This document shows, one piece after another, positions 32,205-40,323 of a stretch of DNA of 59,974 nt. The stretch is from Lawsonibacter hominis (GTDB lineage Bacteria; Bacillota; Clostridia; Oscillospirales; Oscillospiraceae): positions 1 through 59,974 of the forward strand of contig NZ_JACOPP010000018.1 of assembly GCF_014287895.1 (NCBI RefSeq), in the 5' to 3' direction. The notes under the pieces are model-generated. The model was given only the letters and a program-made list of their open reading frames with translations. It was not told the origin of the DNA and did not search any database. Within the stretch, counting starts at the first letter, position 1, and each line of letters opens with the position of its first letter. A program made the translations under genes and the position numbers.

Positions 32205-32822
32205 TTAATACAGGGGATTGATCCAGCCGTTGGAGATCATGTAGAAGGCCAGATCCACCGCCTTGGAAAAGCCGGTCTTGCCCAGCATGTTCATCTTGTG
32301 ATACTTGACGGTGTTTTCACTGATAAACAGCTCCTGGGCGATCTCTTTGTTGGTCATGTGTCTGCACATCAGCCGGAGTACCTCCATCTCCCGGTCGGTG
32401 AGGGGAGCCTCTCCCTGGGGCATGGGAATGGTCCTGGGCTCCGGGAAACTGCTGCCCCCCGCCATCACCGTCCGGGCCACCTCCAGAAAATCGTGCAGGC
32501 TCCGGCTTTTGTAGACAAAGCCGTTGGCCCCGGCGGCCCTGGCCCGGGGGATATAGGTGATCTCGTCAAAGGCGGTCATGACGATGATCTTGACCTCCGG
32601 ATCTGTTTTGCGGATGGCCTCCACCGCCTTCAGCCCAGAGGCGCCGCCCTCGGTGCAGACATCCATCAGCACCAGTTCCGGATGCAGATGCTTACAGAAA
32701 TCCAGGGCATAGTCTGCGTTGGGCACTTCGCCCACCACAGAAAAATCTCCCGCCGCCGTCAGCGCCGTGGTCAGCGATTCCCGCATGGAAACGTGATCCT
32801 CCACAATCAGAACGTTTGTCAT
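32205..32822 (-). CDS. LuxR/NarL-type response regulator
   Basis: 205 residues. Receiver domain 1-120 with acidic E8/D9, phospho-acceptor Asp54 in LVLMDVCTEGG, Thr in VMTAFDE and Lys in FVYKSRS. LuxR-type helix-turn-helix near residues 140-190 (LTDREMEVLRLMCRHMTNKEIAQELFISENTVKYH). A cytoplasmic DNA-binding regulator phosphorylated by the adjacent kinase, whose gene it overlaps by ATGA. It is a leading candidate for binding the CTACCCGCWGCGGGTAG sites, since LuxR-type dimers commonly bind palindromes of this size just upstream of -35. It is the last gene of the 37012-32205 operon. Confidence 0.93.
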   Translation of the reverse strand: MTNVLIVEDHVSMRESLTTALTAAGDFSVVGEVPNADYALDFCKHLHPELVLMDVCTEGGASGLKAVEAIRKTDPEVKIIVMTAFDEITYIPRARAAGANGFVYKSRSLHDFLEVARTVMAGGSSFPEPRTIPMPQGEAPLTDREMEVLRLMCRHMTNKEIAQELFISENTVKYHKMNMLGKTGFSKAVDLAFYMISNGWINPLY

Positions 32823-34258
32823 TTCTCCACAGCCTCCTTTGGAACAGACAGTTCGATTCGGAATCGGGGGACAGTATAGAGCTCCATTCTGCCGCCAAGC
32901 TGACGGACCCTGCGGCGCATCCCGCCGATGCCGCCACCCTCCCGGATGGGTCCGGCGGGCGGGATGCCGTTGTCGGTGACCGTCATGCGCCAGCAGTCAT
33001 TCTGGAAAAAGTGGAACTGGATGCGGGTGGCATACCCGTGGCGCACGGCGTTGGTGACACATTCCACGGCGATCTCGGCAAAACTGTCCGCCACCGCCCC
33101 ATCCTCCGGCAGCGCGCCCTGGAACTCCACCGACACCTCCATGCCCTGGAAGGTCTCCCGCAGCATCTCCAGACGATGGGCAGGGCTGGGTGTGCGGTCC
33201 TCCCGGAGGGCCGTGGGAAGGCTGCGGGCAAAGTCCAGCAGCAGCGACTCATCCATCTGCCGGTCATCCCGCAGCGCCCGGAGCAGCAGGCTGATCCGCT
33301 GTCCCAAAAGGTCATGTACCCTCGCCTTGCTTCGGGCGATCTCCTCCGCTTCACAGATGGCCTGTAAATGCGCAATGGTGCTGCGAAGCTCCTGTCCGCG
33401 CTGCTCCAGCGCCTGGTTTTGCCGGGCAAGAAAGGTCACCGCGTCCCAATGCTCCGTGACATCATCGGCAGTCAGCAGAAGCATGGTCTGGCGCCCCATG
33501 GGGAGCTCATGGGCGGAAAAGCTCCATACGGAGGAATCGGGGAGGCGAAACACCTGCTGTCCACCCAGAACTTCCCGTGCGCAGCCGCCGCACAGCGGGC
33601 CGCACTCCAGCAGCCGCTGAAACAGCCTTCCGTCCTGTACCGGCTGCCCCGTCATCTGCCGTGCCAGCTCCTCCATGCTGCGGTTGCATAGCAGGAGTTC
33701 CCCCGACCGCCGAAAGAACAGCAGACCGGTATGCAGGGTATCAATGGCTTCCTTGACGGATACGGAGGAGAGCTGGGTGTAGAGCTCCCGCCGGCGCAGC
33801 ACGCAGATATGTACGCTGCGCAGCAGGAAGAACGCCATACTCATCAGAAAAAAGACGGGATAGGCGGGCCCTGTGACCGTCTCTGTCAGGGGGAGCAGGA
33901 CAGCCGCCCCGCCCACGGCAAAAAACGGCCAGATCAGTTCCATCCCCACCGCGGCGGTGGTTCCCAGCACCGCAGTCAGCAAAAACACCGCCTGCCGGAC
34001 AAGGCCGTAGGCGCTGGGCGCCAAAAAGCCGCAGAACAGCCCATACTGCACCTGTGCAAGAAGGGCGGCGAAGAGGAACAGCATCCCGAGGATGGCGCAC
34101 TCCATCCCATTTTCCACCCGGCGCACCCAGCCGGTGGGCAGACGTCGGATGCTGTAAGAGATGGCCCTTGTTTGAAACACGATGCACAGGGCGGCCGCCA
34201 TCACCAATGTGGTCAGCGCCCAATGGGGAAACCGGTAAAATTCAGCCACAGGACTCAC
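32819..34258 (-). CDS. Sensor histidine kinase of the adjacent LuxR-type regulator
   Basis: 479 residues. Four to five hydrophobic helices in the first ~155 residues form a membrane sensor without a large extracellular loop. A PAS-like segment follows at about 165-270 (AIDTLHTGLLFFRRSGELLLCN; a Cys cluster ECGPLCGGCAREV that could bind metal or heme). A coiled coil leads to the phospho-acceptor His315 in KARVHDLLGQR, then a GHKL ATPase with ECVTNAVRHG (N box), TVTDNGIPP and GGGIGGMRRRVRQLGG (G boxes). It should phosphorylate the 205-aa regulator. The start overlaps the upstream gene by 17 bases. Confidence 0.88.
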   Translation of the reverse strand: MSPVAEFYRFPHWALTTLVMAAALCIVFQTRAISYSIRRLPTGWVRRVENGMECAILGMLFLFAALLAQVQYGLFCGFLAPSAYGLVRQAVFLLTAVLGTTAAVGMELIWPFFAVGGAAVLLPLTETVTGPAYPVFFLMSMAFFLLRSVHICVLRRRELYTQLSSVSVKEAIDTLHTGLLFFRRSGELLLCNRSMEELARQMTGQPVQDGRLFQRLLECGPLCGGCAREVLGGQQVFRLPDSSVWSFSAHELPMGRQTMLLLTADDVTEHWDAVTFLARQNQALEQRGQELRSTIAHLQAICEAEEIARSKARVHDLLGQRISLLLRALRDDRQMDESLLLDFARSLPTALREDRTPSPAHRLEMLRETFQGMEVSVEFQGALPEDGAVADSFAEIAVECVTNAVRHGYATRIQFHFFQNDCWRMTVTDNGIPPAGPIREGGGIGGMRRRVRQLGGRMELYTVPRFRIELSVPKEAVEK

Positions 34259-36662
34259 CTCCCAAGGGCAGCGTCATGCAGATCCCAACGGCATCGTCCA
34301 GATCCTTGCAGGCGATCTGACCGCCCAGCGCGGCAGCCGCCGTCGTCAGTTCCTCCGAAAAGCGCCATTGTCCGGGATCACCGCCCGGAATAAAGCGGAA
34401 AACCAGATGGGCGCCCTCCGGCTCCAGATACCCCAGCAGAGGAGAGGCGTTCTCCCCCAGGGCCCAGGATATGGCTTCAAAGGCAAAGTCGTAGCACAGT
34501 GCCGCCCTGCGGATCTCCAGCACTCCACGCTGCCCGCAACGAATGAGCAGCTGCAGTCCTGCATAGCGGGCCAGTTCTGCCAGCTCATCCAGATAAATGC
34601 TCAATTCCTCTCCGGGCAGTCCATCTCCCTGACGTGCCAGGAAAAACAGATTGCATCTGCGTTTGATATGGCACAGGCAAAGAGTGATATAGGCGGTCAG
34701 GTCCCGGGGATGGGGGGTCTCCGGCAGAGCCTCGATCAGCCGTCCCAATGTCTGGATGCGGCGCTCCATGTCCCGGTCCAGCTGTTCAAACATGGTGCGG
34801 TTTGTCTCCGCAGCCAGCAGGCGCTTTTTCACATCGCCCTCCTCACGCAGCAGGGCGTTGGCCGCCTCCAGACGGGCCTGCACAGCCTGGATCTCTCTGC
34901 GCAGCCGGTTGAGCTGGGAGAGGTCCTCCTGCCATACCGCCATACCGCCGTGAATAGGAACCGCGTGAAGCTGGGTGTCGCTGTCCCGCAGCAGCGGATG
35001 GGCCATATCCATGGAGATCCTCCGCCAGATGGAGCGGGAGACGGGAGGCGCGCCCCGGGAGGACAGGACGGTGCGGCCCTGCTCATCCAGCAGCGTCAGC
35101 CCAATGGGAGTGGCGGTGAACAGGCGCTGATACTGAAGATTGACCGGGATAAACCCCGCGTGGAGGGCCGACTCAAAAAACAGGGCGGACAGCACGCAGA
35201 TGTTCACGGTAAGATCGCTCTCCCACGCCAGAGGCACCCGCCTGATGTAAGCAGTGATGTAGGCCAGCAATCCCACGCAGAACAGCAGCGGAACCACCCT
35301 GCCGGCCCAGTAGGGGCTATACCGCCCCCTGTGGAGCAGCTTCCAGACTGCGCAGGCCAGGAACAGGAGGGATAAAGCCATTACGCCCCAGTATCCCGGA
35401 CCGTACCGGTAGTCTGAGGCCCAGTCCCCGGCCGGGTCAAAACGAAACACCAGCTGGTGGAGATCGTTTGTGAGTACCAATAGCACAGAGAGGGCATAGC
35501 AGGCCAGAGGCGGCCACAGAGGGCGCAGCGGCTTTTTCTCACCCTCCGGATGGTCCAGGATTACGGCCAGATACAGCAGCGTTACCGGAAGGGCGAGCTG
35601 AAAGATGTAATAGCCGTACCAGCACATCCGGCACAGAAGCCCATCTGCTGTCAGCTGATATTTGAACAGGCGCAGCAGCAGCCATCCCACCATCAGCCAG
35701 CCCATGACCCCGACTACTCTGCGGACATCCCGACGGATCATCCGATGGGATACCGTCCCCTTCCACAGCAGGATGGCGGCGGCAAGGAACAGGGCGGATA
35801 AAATATGCTCCCGGAGATCTGCTGTAGTATAGCGCCGGATGTGGAGCACCTGCCGGCGCAGGTCCCGGCTGCTGTCCCCGGTCAGTTCCAGAAACCAGCC
35901 GTAGTCCTCCTCGCTCAGGGTACGGGCCGACCGGTAATCGCCGGGGAAGTCAGTCGGCCGCTCCCCGTCCGCCAGGGGCAGCCCTGCTGACAGAAGGGTT
36001 TCATCCAGCCCCGGCTCCAGCGTCAGAGGGACATCGGAGAGCAGCCCCATACGGCAGGACAGCGTGCCCTCCGCCGGCACGATGATCTCATAATTTCCTC
36101 CGTTCCGGTTCCACGCGGCGGCCTCCCAGTCCAGACAGATCAGAATGGGGGCGTCCGGCGCCTCCAGCCGGAAGTTTCCGTTCTGACCGAGGTGCTCCAG
36201 CAGCTCCAGAGCGTCACGCTTGGAGGGCGCCTCCCGGTCCAGACCGTAGGACAGGGCGCCCAGAGCCAGCATATTGCGGATCACGGAACTGCTGCTGATA
36301 CCCACGGGGACCGGACTCTCCCGAAGGCTATTCCAGCCGGTGACGGCGGCGTCCGTCCGGCTGCGGTCCACCGCCAGAATCACGGTGGCCGTGACATGGG
36401 GATACCAATACCGGCCAATGCCCCGCTCCAGCGCCGGGATGGCCTGTACATCAAAGCAGGCCACGGCGCTGCCTCGGCTCACCTCCGCGTAGAGGGTATC
36501 CTCTGCCGTCTGAAGGGAATACCCGGGGAGGAAGGGGGCGAGAGCCGCGCTATACGCCTCGGCGCCCTCCGCCGCGGAGATCAGACGGCCCCCTGTGTCC
36601 ACCGTGCCGCACCCGGCCAGGATCAGGCACAGCAGGAGGAGCGGCAGCCAACGCCCTTTCAT
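34242..36662 (-). CDS. Lipoprotein-type membrane protein: binding-protein-like domain, multi-helix membrane region, degenerate kinase core
   Basis: 806 residues. Type II signal peptide MKGRWLPLLLLCLILAGC. Residues ~25-290 resemble a periplasmic binding protein (VTATVILAVDRSRTDAAVTG; SPVPVGISSSSVIRNMLALG; NYEIIVPAEGTLSCRMG). A membrane region of about seven helices follows (~300-545). A PAS-like stretch (TATPIGLTLLDEQGRTVLSS), a coiled coil and a C-terminal GHKL-like fold (LEIRRAALCYDFAFEAISW; LGGQIACKDLDDAVGICMTL) complete it. The fold lacks a recognisable H-box histidine and the N-box asparagine, so it is probably a non-catalytic sensor partner of the 479-aa kinase. Start 36662 is set by ATGA overlap with the Cys-rich gene. 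Confidence 0.75.
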   Translation of the reverse strand: MKGRWLPLLLLCLILAGCGTVDTGGRLISAAEGAEAYSAALAPFLPGYSLQTAEDTLYAEVSRGSAVACFDVQAIPALERGIGRYWYPHVTATVILAVDRSRTDAAVTGWNSLRESPVPVGISSSSVIRNMLALGALSYGLDREAPSKRDALELLEHLGQNGNFRLEAPDAPILICLDWEAAAWNRNGGNYEIIVPAEGTLSCRMGLLSDVPLTLEPGLDETLLSAGLPLADGERPTDFPGDYRSARTLSEEDYGWFLELTGDSSRDLRRQVLHIRRYTTADLREHILSALFLAAAILLWKGTVSHRMIRRDVRRVVGVMGWLMVGWLLLRLFKYQLTADGLLCRMCWYGYYIFQLALPVTLLYLAVILDHPEGEKKPLRPLWPPLACYALSVLLVLTNDLHQLVFRFDPAGDWASDYRYGPGYWGVMALSLLFLACAVWKLLHRGRYSPYWAGRVVPLLFCVGLLAYITAYIRRVPLAWESDLTVNICVLSALFFESALHAGFIPVNLQYQRLFTATPIGLTLLDEQGRTVLSSRGAPPVSRSIWRRISMDMAHPLLRDSDTQLHAVPIHGGMAVWQEDLSQLNRLRREIQAVQARLEAANALLREEGDVKKRLLAAETNRTMFEQLDRDMERRIQTLGRLIEALPETPHPRDLTAYITLCLCHIKRRCNLFFLARQGDGLPGEELSIYLDELAELARYAGLQLLIRCGQRGVLEIRRAALCYDFAFEAISWALGENASPLLGYLEPEGAHLVFRFIPGGDPGQWRFSEELTTAAAALGGQIACKDLDDAVGICMTLPLGGESCG

Positions 36663-37012
36663 GGCGCCACCGGCTCCCCGGACTCCTCCATCCGGCCGGC
36701 ACACTCCCGGCACAGATCCATCTCATCGCAGATGAGGAAACAGGCGTCGCAGACCAGCCGCCGGCAGATGGGGCATTGGCTGAACCGCTCCCTGGCCTCC
36801 TGACCGGCCGCCTGCATGGCCCGCTGCTTCTCCCGCTGATAGATGGCGTCATAGAGTTCCTTCTTCTCCCGGTGTTCCGCCGCCTGCAGCGCTTTGGAAA
36901 AGGGGATGCTGCTGCTGTACCAAAATTCTCCGCACACCTCGCAGCGGATGGAAAAGCAGAAATACTGGGGCGTGGACCGGTCCTCTAAGTGGCTGGACAA
37001 GAGATTTGTCAT
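36659..37012 (-). CDS. Small Cys-rich zinc-binding protein
   Basis: 117 residues from MTNLLSSHLEDRSTPQYFCF after GGAGGTGCGG; longer in-frame starts lie in non-coding DNA. Three CxxC-type sites are seen: FSIRCEVCGEFWYSS, SQCPICRRLVCDACFLIC and CRECAGRM, with a Glu/Lys/Arg helix between (EHREKKELYDAIYQREKQRAMQ). It is a cytoplasmic zinc protein, similar in style to the zinc-ribbon partners in the envelope operon. It is the first gene of the signalling operon and overlaps the 806-aa gene by ATGA. Confidence 0.72.
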   Translation of the reverse strand: MTNLLSSHLEDRSTPQYFCFSIRCEVCGEFWYSSSIPFSKALQAAEHREKKELYDAIYQREKQRAMQAAGQEARERFSQCPICRRLVCDACFLICDEMDLCRECAGRMEESGEPVAP

Positions 37013-37033
37013 ATTCCGCACCTCCTCGTTTCT

Positions 37034-37053
37034 ACTCCTGTTATAACAGGAGT
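37034..37053. promoter_or_regulatory. Perfect 20-bp palindrome at the signalling-operon promoter
   Basis: ACTCCTGTTATAACAGGAGT is its own reverse complement and lies 22 bases upstream of the ATG of the Cys-rich gene. Its centre contains TTATAA, which could be the -10. An operator covering the -10 suggests repression or autoregulation. It differs from the CTACCC motif of promoters A-C. Confidence 0.6.
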
Positions 37054-37126
37054 AAGGGGCGGGAGTATATGGTCCGTCGGATACTTTTTCCCACTTTTTC
37101 GCAAAGGTATCCATTGGATAATAGAG

Positions 37127-37164
37127 AAAGCGCACAAAACCAGTCCTCTGGTTTTGTGCGCTTT
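37127..37164 (-). terminator. Intrinsic terminator of the binding-protein/membrane-LuxR operon
   Basis: AAAGCGCACAAAACCAG (37127-37143) and CTGGTTTTGTGCGCTTT (37148-37164) form a perfect 17-bp stem with a 4-nt loop. The minus strand continues CTCTATTATCC. It lies 22 bases past the stop at 37186. Confidence 0.88.
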
Positions 37165-37185
37165 GCTGTGATGGAGAAACTTGTC

Positions 37186-38778
37186 TTAGAACAGCTCCTG
37201 GAGCCGTCCGCACCGGCGAAGCAGATCGATATAGAGCATCAGTTCATCCCGGGAGGCCACCCCCAGCTTCTCGTAGATGCTCCGGTTGTGCTTTCGGACC
37301 GTGCTCATGCTGATAAACGCCAGATCCGGGATGTCCGCGATCTCATGTCCATCGATGTAGTAACGGAGGATATTCCGTTCCGCCTCTGTCAGCAGATCCT
37401 TCCGCGCCACAAACTGGTCGAAGAGCTCGGCAATATTGGGGGGAAGCTCGCCCTGCTCCAGACGCTGGTTCCGGGCCCGGGCGTTGAGAAACTCCGCCAG
37501 TTCATCCACCTCCGAGATCCCGGAGGACAGCACCTGTTCCGGCAGTTCTTCCTGCTGGAACCGCTTCAGGCTGTCGGTAATAGGCCGGACAAATCTCCGC
37601 GCCAGGAAGAAGGAGAGGGCCAGCAGCACCACCAGCAGTCCCAGGGCCGCAATGATCCATGTTTTTTGTATTTCAGCGGTGTATGCCGCATAACTGTCCT
37701 GGGGGATCAGGATCGCAGCGGCCCAGGCGGTGTCCTCCGTCTCTCCCTTGGAGATGGAGATGGTCTGATGCAGGCCGATATACCGCTCGGCGCCTGTGTC
37801 ATATTCGTTATAGTATCGTCCCTGATGGATGGCGAGCGTCTCCTGACCGTCCAGATAGGTACCGTTGACGCTGCCCACCAATCCATCCGACAGCAGAAGA
37901 CGGCTGTCCTGAATGGGAGCCAGAACGGTAACGGCGGAGCCGAACTGCCCCTCCGCCGCGGGATAGGACAGCTGGAAGTACAGCGCGCTGAGCTCCACGC
38001 CGCAGACGCCGTATACGCTCCCATCGCTGCCCACGATGGGGACGCACAGCAGCATGGCGGATTCCCAGGTACCCTTCAGGTCAATGCGGCGGGACCAGAA
38101 ATAACGCTGCGCAGGCCGGTCCAGAGGAGAGTCCATCAGTTCCCGGCAGCCCGGGATCAGATCGGTATCAAATTCCAGATTCCACCGGTTGTGCAGCTCC
38201 AGATCCTTTTGCCGGGCGATATCCGGGATACCGCGGAAGTAGACCACGGTAGGGGCAACCGGATTGCTGGCGCTGAGGTTGGTGTAACGCAGGTGGATCC
38301 CGCTTCTGGAGTGGTCTGCCACCTCCAGGGTGGTATTGGCCGTGGCATTTAAAATTACATAGGCTCCGTTGCAGTTGGCGGTCTGGAGGGTGGTATTGAC
38401 CAGCGGGTACATGATCTGCTGCAGCTTCAGCAGCCGCTCCGGGTCATCGTTGACCTCTTGCAGTGAAATGCCCTCCCGTACCAGCTCCCCTTCGATCTCG
38501 CGGCTGAGTTCTTTGGAGAGATTCAAGCTCTGGGCGGTCAGCCGATCCAGGCGACTGGCCAGGCTATCCTGTGTATTTTTCAGTTGGAGCTCCATCACCT
38601 CATGGAGCTGCTCGTCGTTTTGGGAAAAGGCCCCGGCGATGGACAGAAGGAGGATCACCGCCGCAAAGACCACCAGGATCATGGACACCCAGTAGAGCAT
38701 CAGTTTTCTCTGCATGCCCACGCTCTGCTTTTTGGCAAAGGCGTTCAGCGCCCGCAACTCCCGGAATTTGTTCAGCAC
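37186..38778 (-). CDS. Membrane-anchored LuxR-type regulator with extracellular sensor domain
   Basis: 530 residues from a GTG at 38778 that follows GAGAGGAGGAAAC; the longer frame runs into the upstream gene. Membrane helix 1 near residues 25-48 (LMLYWVSMILVVFAAVILLL). An extracellular Cache-like region of about 340 residues (QLKNTQDSLASRLDRLTAQS; YVILNATANTTLEVAD; SAMLLCVPIVGSDGSVYGVC). Helix 2 near 395-416 (TWIIAALGLLVVLLALSFFL), a short HAMP-like linker, and a C-terminal LuxR helix-turn-helix at 463-522 (LTEAERNILRYYIDGHEIAD; ISMSTVRKHNRSIYEKLGVA). There is no kinase or receiver domain: it would carry an outside signal straight to DNA. It overlaps nothing; the binding protein ends 22 bases upstream. 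Confidence 0.85.
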   Translation of the reverse strand: MLNKFRELRALNAFAKKQSVGMQRKLMLYWVSMILVVFAAVILLLSIAGAFSQNDEQLHEVMELQLKNTQDSLASRLDRLTAQSLNLSKELSREIEGELVREGISLQEVNDDPERLLKLQQIMYPLVNTTLQTANCNGAYVILNATANTTLEVADHSRSGIHLRYTNLSASNPVAPTVVYFRGIPDIARQKDLELHNRWNLEFDTDLIPGCRELMDSPLDRPAQRYFWSRRIDLKGTWESAMLLCVPIVGSDGSVYGVCGVELSALYFQLSYPAAEGQFGSAVTVLAPIQDSRLLLSDGLVGSVNGTYLDGQETLAIHQGRYYNEYDTGAERYIGLHQTISISKGETEDTAWAAAILIPQDSYAAYTAEIQKTWIIAALGLLVVLLALSFFLARRFVRPITDSLKRFQQEELPEQVLSSGISEVDELAEFLNARARNQRLEQGELPPNIAELFDQFVARKDLLTEAERNILRYYIDGHEIADIPDLAFISMSTVRKHNRSIYEKLGVASRDELMLYIDLLRRCGRLQELF

Positions 38779-38800
38779 GGTGTTTCCTCCTCTCTTTTGT

Positions 38801-40174
38801 TTATCGCTCCATGATCTCCCGGAAGGCCTGGAGCCGCTCTGCGCTGATCTGCTCCAATCCGGTTTCTCCGGCCCCCAGATAATCCTGACGGCCCAGCGCA
38901 AGCTGTGAGCGCACCTGATCTTCCAGGGTCGTTTCCAGACTCAGATAGCTCTCCAGCTGGGGCGGCACATAAAACTCATAGTTTGCCTGGGTATCCAGGT
39001 ACGCCTGATAGAGGGAGGCGTATTTGGCGCTCTCCAGTCCCTCGATGGCCTTCGGCAGTTCGTTTTCAAAGGCGGCCCGAGTCACCGGCATGTAGCCCGT
39101 TCGGGTCACGAACTCCACATTGTGGTCCGGCTCGGTCAGCCACTTGAGGAGGGTCACGGCGGCCTGCTCCCTCTCTGGGGTGGAGCGTACGGTGCAGAAA
39201 CCGGCTCCGCGCTGCATGACCAGTTTTTCCCCGTTTTCAAAGACCGGGCAGGGGCGGGAGACGATGGTGATCTCCTCGGACGTATTGTCCGGATAGGTTA
39301 CCACATCGCTGTAATAGAGGATGCTGGCCGAGGATGCCACGCTCACAATGCTGTCACCGGTGCGAATCGATTCCGTGGCGTAACCGCCCTTGAGCCAGAC
39401 GCCCCCACGAAGCGCGGCCCGGGCCAGCGGCTCCCACGCCGCCTGGAATGCGGGGCCAAAGGCCAGCTTGTCACCCTGGAAGAAATCCTCGCCCAGGGAT
39501 TCCGCCCCCACCTGGAAATAGTTGAAATAGTAGTCGTGAACGAACATGGACTTGGCGTCGCCCGGAATATCCGGCGTCTGAGCGTCGGTCCAGTCCGCAT
39601 AGACCTCTGCTGCCTTGAAAAGCCCCTCCCAGGTGTCCAGGTCCGCCAGCGTCACGCCGGTCGCCTGGGAGAAGCGGTCGAAGATCGTCTGGTTGATATA
39701 CATGATCTCTGTGGATTTCGCCACGGGAAGGACCACCAGCCGGTCATTGACGATCCCCTCTTCCACGAAAGCCGGCAGGAAAGTGGACAGTTCTTCCTCG
39801 CTGAAGTAGTCCTGATAGTCCACCAGAATGCTGTCGTCGGGCAGCGCCATCACCGTCTTGGGATAGGATACGAAAAGGTCGGGCAGCTCCGGAGCTCCCG
39901 GCTCTCCGTTGGCGGCGGCCAGCACCAGCTCGTGGATGGTGTTGGTGTTGGACACGGAGGTGACCTGCACGTTGATCCGCTGCTCCTTTCCCACCGTCTG
40001 GTTGAACGCATCGATGAGGTCGTTGAGTGGGGAATCTGTCTGACCGCCATAGACATGCCAGACCGTAATGGTGGTCGGCGGCTCTTCTTTTTTGGCCGTG
40101 TCGGAACAGCCCGCGCAGCAGTAGGCCAGCAAGATACCTGCCAGCAAAAACGCCGCAATTCTTCGTACCTTCAC
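38801..40174 (-). CDS. Orphan extracellular solute-binding lipoprotein
   Basis: 457 residues. Signal peptide MKVRRIAAFLLAGILLAYCC, lipobox CAGC with Cys23. Bacterial family 1-type binding protein: ITVWHVYGGQTDSPLNDLID; FNQTVGKEQRINVQVTSVS; ELPDLFVSYPKTVMALPDD; PVAKSTEIMYINQTIFDRFS; CTVRSTPEREQAAVTLLKWL; RTGYMPVTRAAFE. Such proteins normally deliver sugars or polyols to ABC permeases, but no permease or ATPase gene is nearby. Its partner gene is a membrane LuxR regulator, so it may present its ligand to that sensor. It is driven by promoter C. Confidence 0.9.
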   Translation of the reverse strand: MKVRRIAAFLLAGILLAYCCAGCSDTAKKEEPPTTITVWHVYGGQTDSPLNDLIDAFNQTVGKEQRINVQVTSVSNTNTIHELVLAAANGEPGAPELPDLFVSYPKTVMALPDDSILVDYQDYFSEEELSTFLPAFVEEGIVNDRLVVLPVAKSTEIMYINQTIFDRFSQATGVTLADLDTWEGLFKAAEVYADWTDAQTPDIPGDAKSMFVHDYYFNYFQVGAESLGEDFFQGDKLAFGPAFQAAWEPLARAALRGGVWLKGGYATESIRTGDSIVSVASSASILYYSDVVTYPDNTSEEITIVSRPCPVFENGEKLVMQRGAGFCTVRSTPEREQAAVTLLKWLTEPDHNVEFVTRTGYMPVTRAAFENELPKAIEGLESAKYASLYQAYLDTQANYEFYVPPQLESYLSLETTLEDQVRSQLALGRQDYLGAGETGLEQISAERLQAFREIMER

Positions 40175-40275
40175 ATCGCATCACCTCGTTTTCATTATAT
40201 CTGCTGAGGGTAAAAAAAGCCAGTTGAAACAGGATACTTTATTGAATTCATTTCGTGGAGTATCCATTTCAGTTC

Positions 40276-40320
40276 AGTATAACATGGATTCCATAAACCT
40301 GCCCTATCCGCAGCGGGTAG
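40276..40320 (-). promoter_or_regulatory. Promoter C: 17-bp palindrome 22 nt upstream of a -10
   Basis: CTATCCGCAGCGGGTAG (40304-40320; one mismatch from perfect) is followed on the minus strand after exactly 22 bases by TATACT (40276-40281). The -35 position reads GGGCAG. An AAAA tract flanks it upstream. The predicted start near 40269 gives a 95-base leader before the binding-protein ATG. Confidence 0.78.
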
Positions 40321-40323
40321 TTT

